Of a DNA stretch of 64,000 bases, positions 60,986-64,000 are shown piece after piece (the stretch's first letter is position 1; every line of letters starts with the position of its first letter). Source of the stretch: Maylandia zebra. Taxonomy: Eukaryota; Chordata; Actinopteri; Cichliformes; Cichlidae. The DNA lies in contig NC_135177.1 of the NCBI RefSeq assembly GCF_041146795.1, forward strand, positions 24,618,060-24,682,059, written 5' to 3'. A program made the translations under genes and the position numbers. Below the pieces are notes generated by a model. It saw only the letters and a list, made by a program, of their open reading frames with translations, made no database searches and was not told the origin of the DNA.

Positions 60986-62169
60986 TGTTTCAGTCCATCA
61001 CAGTGATGGTTTTATAATAGGAAGCATCTAAGAGATACTTCACTTTACTATTAACACCTCCTGCTCTTCCCTACAGATACAACTGTGGCCATCTCAAGTT
61101 ATTGACTTTCTTTTATTGAAATTAGTAGTTGACTACGGAAGTATTTTTTTATACTTTCATACAGAAACTTTCAGTTTTTACATCAACGTTATTAACTCTG
61201 CGAAGTTATAACAACGGATGCTTGTGATCCTTTTTTTCTGGAAAGAAAAAATAGCAATCACATATATAAAGTTATATCCTACCAGTTTATAAAGTATGAT
61301 TGCGTGCTTAAAGGTTATGGTAAAACACATAATGTATTTAAATCGATTTGCAGGCCTTCACGTAACCTTTGAGAGAGAGTGATGAGCCTGTTCATGTAAT
61401 CCAGTTGTACTGCTTTGTATGTATGTCCTGAAAGTAGTGTTATTCAAATGTGCTTCTGCTATTATACTTCCATAGTAACAACATTTATAACACTTATTCA
61501 TAGACATAATGACTCATGAGATTTTTTTTCTGCTTATAATAAAAATAAAACCCTCTAAGTGATTACTTCTTTTTAATTTTTTTCTACTTTATTACCTTTT
61601 AAATTATTTTCATATGTGCTGTAATTGCTTTATGGGGGAACTTTAACTTTTTATCCTTTTTCCCCCAATTCCTTTCACATAGTCTTTATTTTTCTTAAAA
61701 AATAAATAAACACATTTATGTTGTTTATTTTATGACAATCATGCCCGTGGATCAGGTATATTTGCTGGAATGTGCAAATTTGCGAGGTGTTTACAAAAGT
61801 GGACTGTACCATAAGAGCACAGGGGTGTCGTGATCAATTTCTCGGATATTTTCAGATTATATTTCTACGTAATGATACACAAAGTAAAGATGTTTAATCG
61901 TTTGAAGTGTAATCGTAAAATGAGATTTAAATAAAGCCCCACAAATGCACAAAATGATCGGTTTTCCAACACCTAAAATTGGTTTCTTCCGTCATTCTCC
62001 GCAGTCTGCAGTGGATATGGCGTCACTGAAAAGTGTACGAGTCGAGAAACTTCATCCATGTAAATAACGCCAATAAGAAAGCTGTGTGAGAAGCTTTACG
62101 CAGCAAAACATACTGCATAGCTTTCTTTATATATAAATATATTAATCGTTTTGTTTGTTTTTTTAAACT
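60986..62169. other. Intergenic, znf384 to gnl1, including the gnl1 promoter
   Basis: AT-rich DNA without recognised repeats up to about 61.9 kb. The last 200 bases before the gnl1 ATG carry several CpGs and a GGCGTCACTG CRE-like half site at about 62020. No TATA box is clearly placed, and the start site is not fixed. Confidence 0.4.
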
Positions 62170-63334
62170 ATGCCCCGGAAAAAGCCATTTAGCAACAAAC
62201 AAAAGAAGAAACAGCTACAAGTCAAACGGGAGAGAAAGAGAGGTAACAGTATTTTGCCGTTAGCATGCTAGGCTTAGCAGTTTGCTAACGGTCCGTGCTC
62301 CATTGCTGAGTTTAACTGCAATGACTCTTTGTGTCTGCATGTTGTCGGGGGTTCTTAAGTTGATTATCAAATCACTCATTTAGCCCGTAAATCGAGGCCA
62401 GTGCTCGTTTCCGCTAGCAGTCATAAGAAGCAGTGTGGTATAACTTTGCCTTCGGAGTGGGCAAGTACGTGAAAATTAGCGCACAGACTTGCGTTAAATG
62501 TGTTAAATAATGCAAAGTCGTGTGTTTTTTGTTTAACCATAGAAACTACTAGAGACAGAGCCACTTTAACAGAGGTCTTGGACCGTGGTGCTATCAATAG
62601 GTCAATTTATTACCACTAATAGCATACTGGGTTTAAGATTTTCCATGTGCTGTCTATGTTTCAAGTAATAATAAGTCGGCGTGACAAGTAACGTGATTTA
62701 GTATCCATCAAGGACGCCATAAAATGTGACATAACTTGTCAAAACTAGGCATGTTCCAACTAGGCGCTTCCTGAAAAATCCTGCCTTTCCTTTAGGTGTT
62801 GCTGAGTCCACTTAAAGCGTGATTAACAAGAAAAGTATTAGTTTTCATAGCAATGTTTATACTCAAGTGCTTACTGTAACCAGTAAACCCTTTAAGACAT
62901 GCACTGAAAGTCTTTTCTACCAAGGTCAGGTCATCCACACAGGGTAGTCAATGAATTCTGCAGTGCAGGACAACATTATGGATTTATTGTACCCTCCATT
63001 AAATAATCAAGAGGTCAGGATAGTTGAATGTGAATTTCATAAACATTATCATGTTCCAATTAATTTATGCCTGGAAGCATTTAACATTTCCACCAAAATG
63101 AACCAATAAACCTGTTAATAAGCACAGTATTTAAGCAGCAGATAAGTTAAAAGAAAATTTCTTGGTATTGGTTTGTGATCTTCCAGGTGACACAGGCTCT
63201 GGGCCAAGCAGTCGCAATGCCAGTGTGGAGCGAGGAGGAGAGCGGCAGTCAGATACCTCAGACAGCGAGACCACTGATATTAGAAGAATAAATCAGCAGC
63301 CCTTCAACAGAGAAGGACGATATGACCCTAACAG
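62170..63334 (+). CDS. gnl1: G protein-like 1 (HSR1), first two coding exons, partial
   Basis: This encodes a circularly permuted GTPase of the YlqF/YawG family with a nucleolar/ribosome-associated role in relatives. Only the N-terminus is inside the window. Exon 1 is 62170-62242 (MPRKKPFSNKQKKKQLQVKR, nearly the same as human GNL1) and exon 2 is 63187-63334 (DTSDSETTDIRRINQQPFNR, then GRYDPNR). Phases 1 and 2 fit, and the donor at 63335 is GTGAGT. The very basic Lys-rich start is a nucleolar-type localisation signal, and the Ser/Arg-rich second exon is presumably disordered. The GTPase motifs would follow beyond 64000. No further exon is seen between 63335 and the window edge. Confidence 0.93.
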
Positions 63335-64000
63335 GTGAGTTGTAAGAGTACAGCACTGTAAATGATTTCAGATTCTTGTTCTGTAAAACTGAGCGAAATC
63401 CAACAGCCTGTGCTTGAAGTCGCACATAAAAAAGATGCTTAAGTAGGAAGCAGCTGCATTTTGATAACTAATTGGAGGTTTAGAAGATCATGCAGAAAAT
63501 AAGATAAATTCACATGTGTTGAATTTTACAAAAATAATGTAATTTGTGTTGGACATGATTTGCAGTCAAAATGTAATTAACGCTTATAATCTCATTCCAG
63601 TTATAAAAATAAAAATTCTACAACACTTAGAAGAATACAACAATAAGAAGGGTTTTTAATTTCACGATTTTAACTGCTGGACACAAACTGTCTCATGCTT
63701 CAAGTCCATTCTTAATATTCACTGTAGAATTGAAGCTTTAACACCCCCTTTTTATGCTGATTACTCAATCGGGATCGGTTTCCAGGTCAAATGGTCAGTA
63801 AACAAAGAGAAAATTCAAATTGTTGAATTTGTTGCCTTTACGTACACACATCAAAAGTATTTAAAAGCCACTGACACTCAGCAGAAGCTGTTCAGTCATG
63901 GAAGCCCATGTCACGAAGCCCCTCATACACATTTATGCCAGAGGAGGTTTTGAACACTGCAATGAATGGGTCAGCAGAACGTCGGTGACTTTTACGCACT

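Overview
The window is vertebrate nuclear DNA, from a ray-finned fish and probably a percomorph teleost. All genes are split by GT-AG introns. The encoded proteins are vertebrate orthologues, and the intergenic and intronic DNA is full of teleost-style repeats: Tc1-like and hAT-like copies, TTAA-flanked MITEs, RTE-, L2- and R4-like LINE pieces, and long TG, TA and GATA runs. The species cannot be fixed from the sequence.

Layout, left to right. (1) 1-1.6 kb: RTE-type LINE remnants, then a CCAAT/CRE-like promoter and a probable non-coding first exon of cops7a. (2) 8.2-21.9 kb, plus strand: cops7a, COP9 signalosome subunit 7A, 7 coding exons, 268 aa. (3) 23.3-31.5 kb, minus strand: pianp, a single-pass neuronal membrane protein, 5 coding exons, 216 aa, tail-to-tail with cops7a. 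(4) 32.6-43.2 kb, minus strand: a 13-exon gene for a 552-aa WD40 protein with a helical N-terminus and an acidic tail, which I cannot name. (5) 43.4-50.9 kb: a repeat-rich intergenic block with L2-like and R4/Dong-like LINE fragments, a dead Tc1 copy and TA/GATA satellites. (6) 51.0-60.9 kb, plus strand: znf384, 10 coding exons, 558 aa, 8 C2H2 fingers. (7) 62.2 kb to the end, plus strand: the first two coding exons of gnl1, running off the window.

Every multi-exon model was built by joining splice junctions by hand. All intron phases agree and each complete reading frame closes at a stop. The znf384, pianp and cops7a neighbourhood matches the order I recall around ZNF384-PIANP-COPS7A on human 12p13, with the WD40 gene lying between pianp and znf384 here. 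The genes are functionally unrelated (proteasome-like signalosome, synaptic membrane protein, transcription factor, nucleolar-type GTPase), so this is a conserved linkage group rather than an operon-like unit. I found no RNA gene, CRISPR or prokaryote-like system. The most unusual features are the unnamed WD40 gene, a roughly 2-kb foldback element in cops7a intron 1, the tandem zinc-finger exon duplication in znf384, and the micro-exon structure of pianp.
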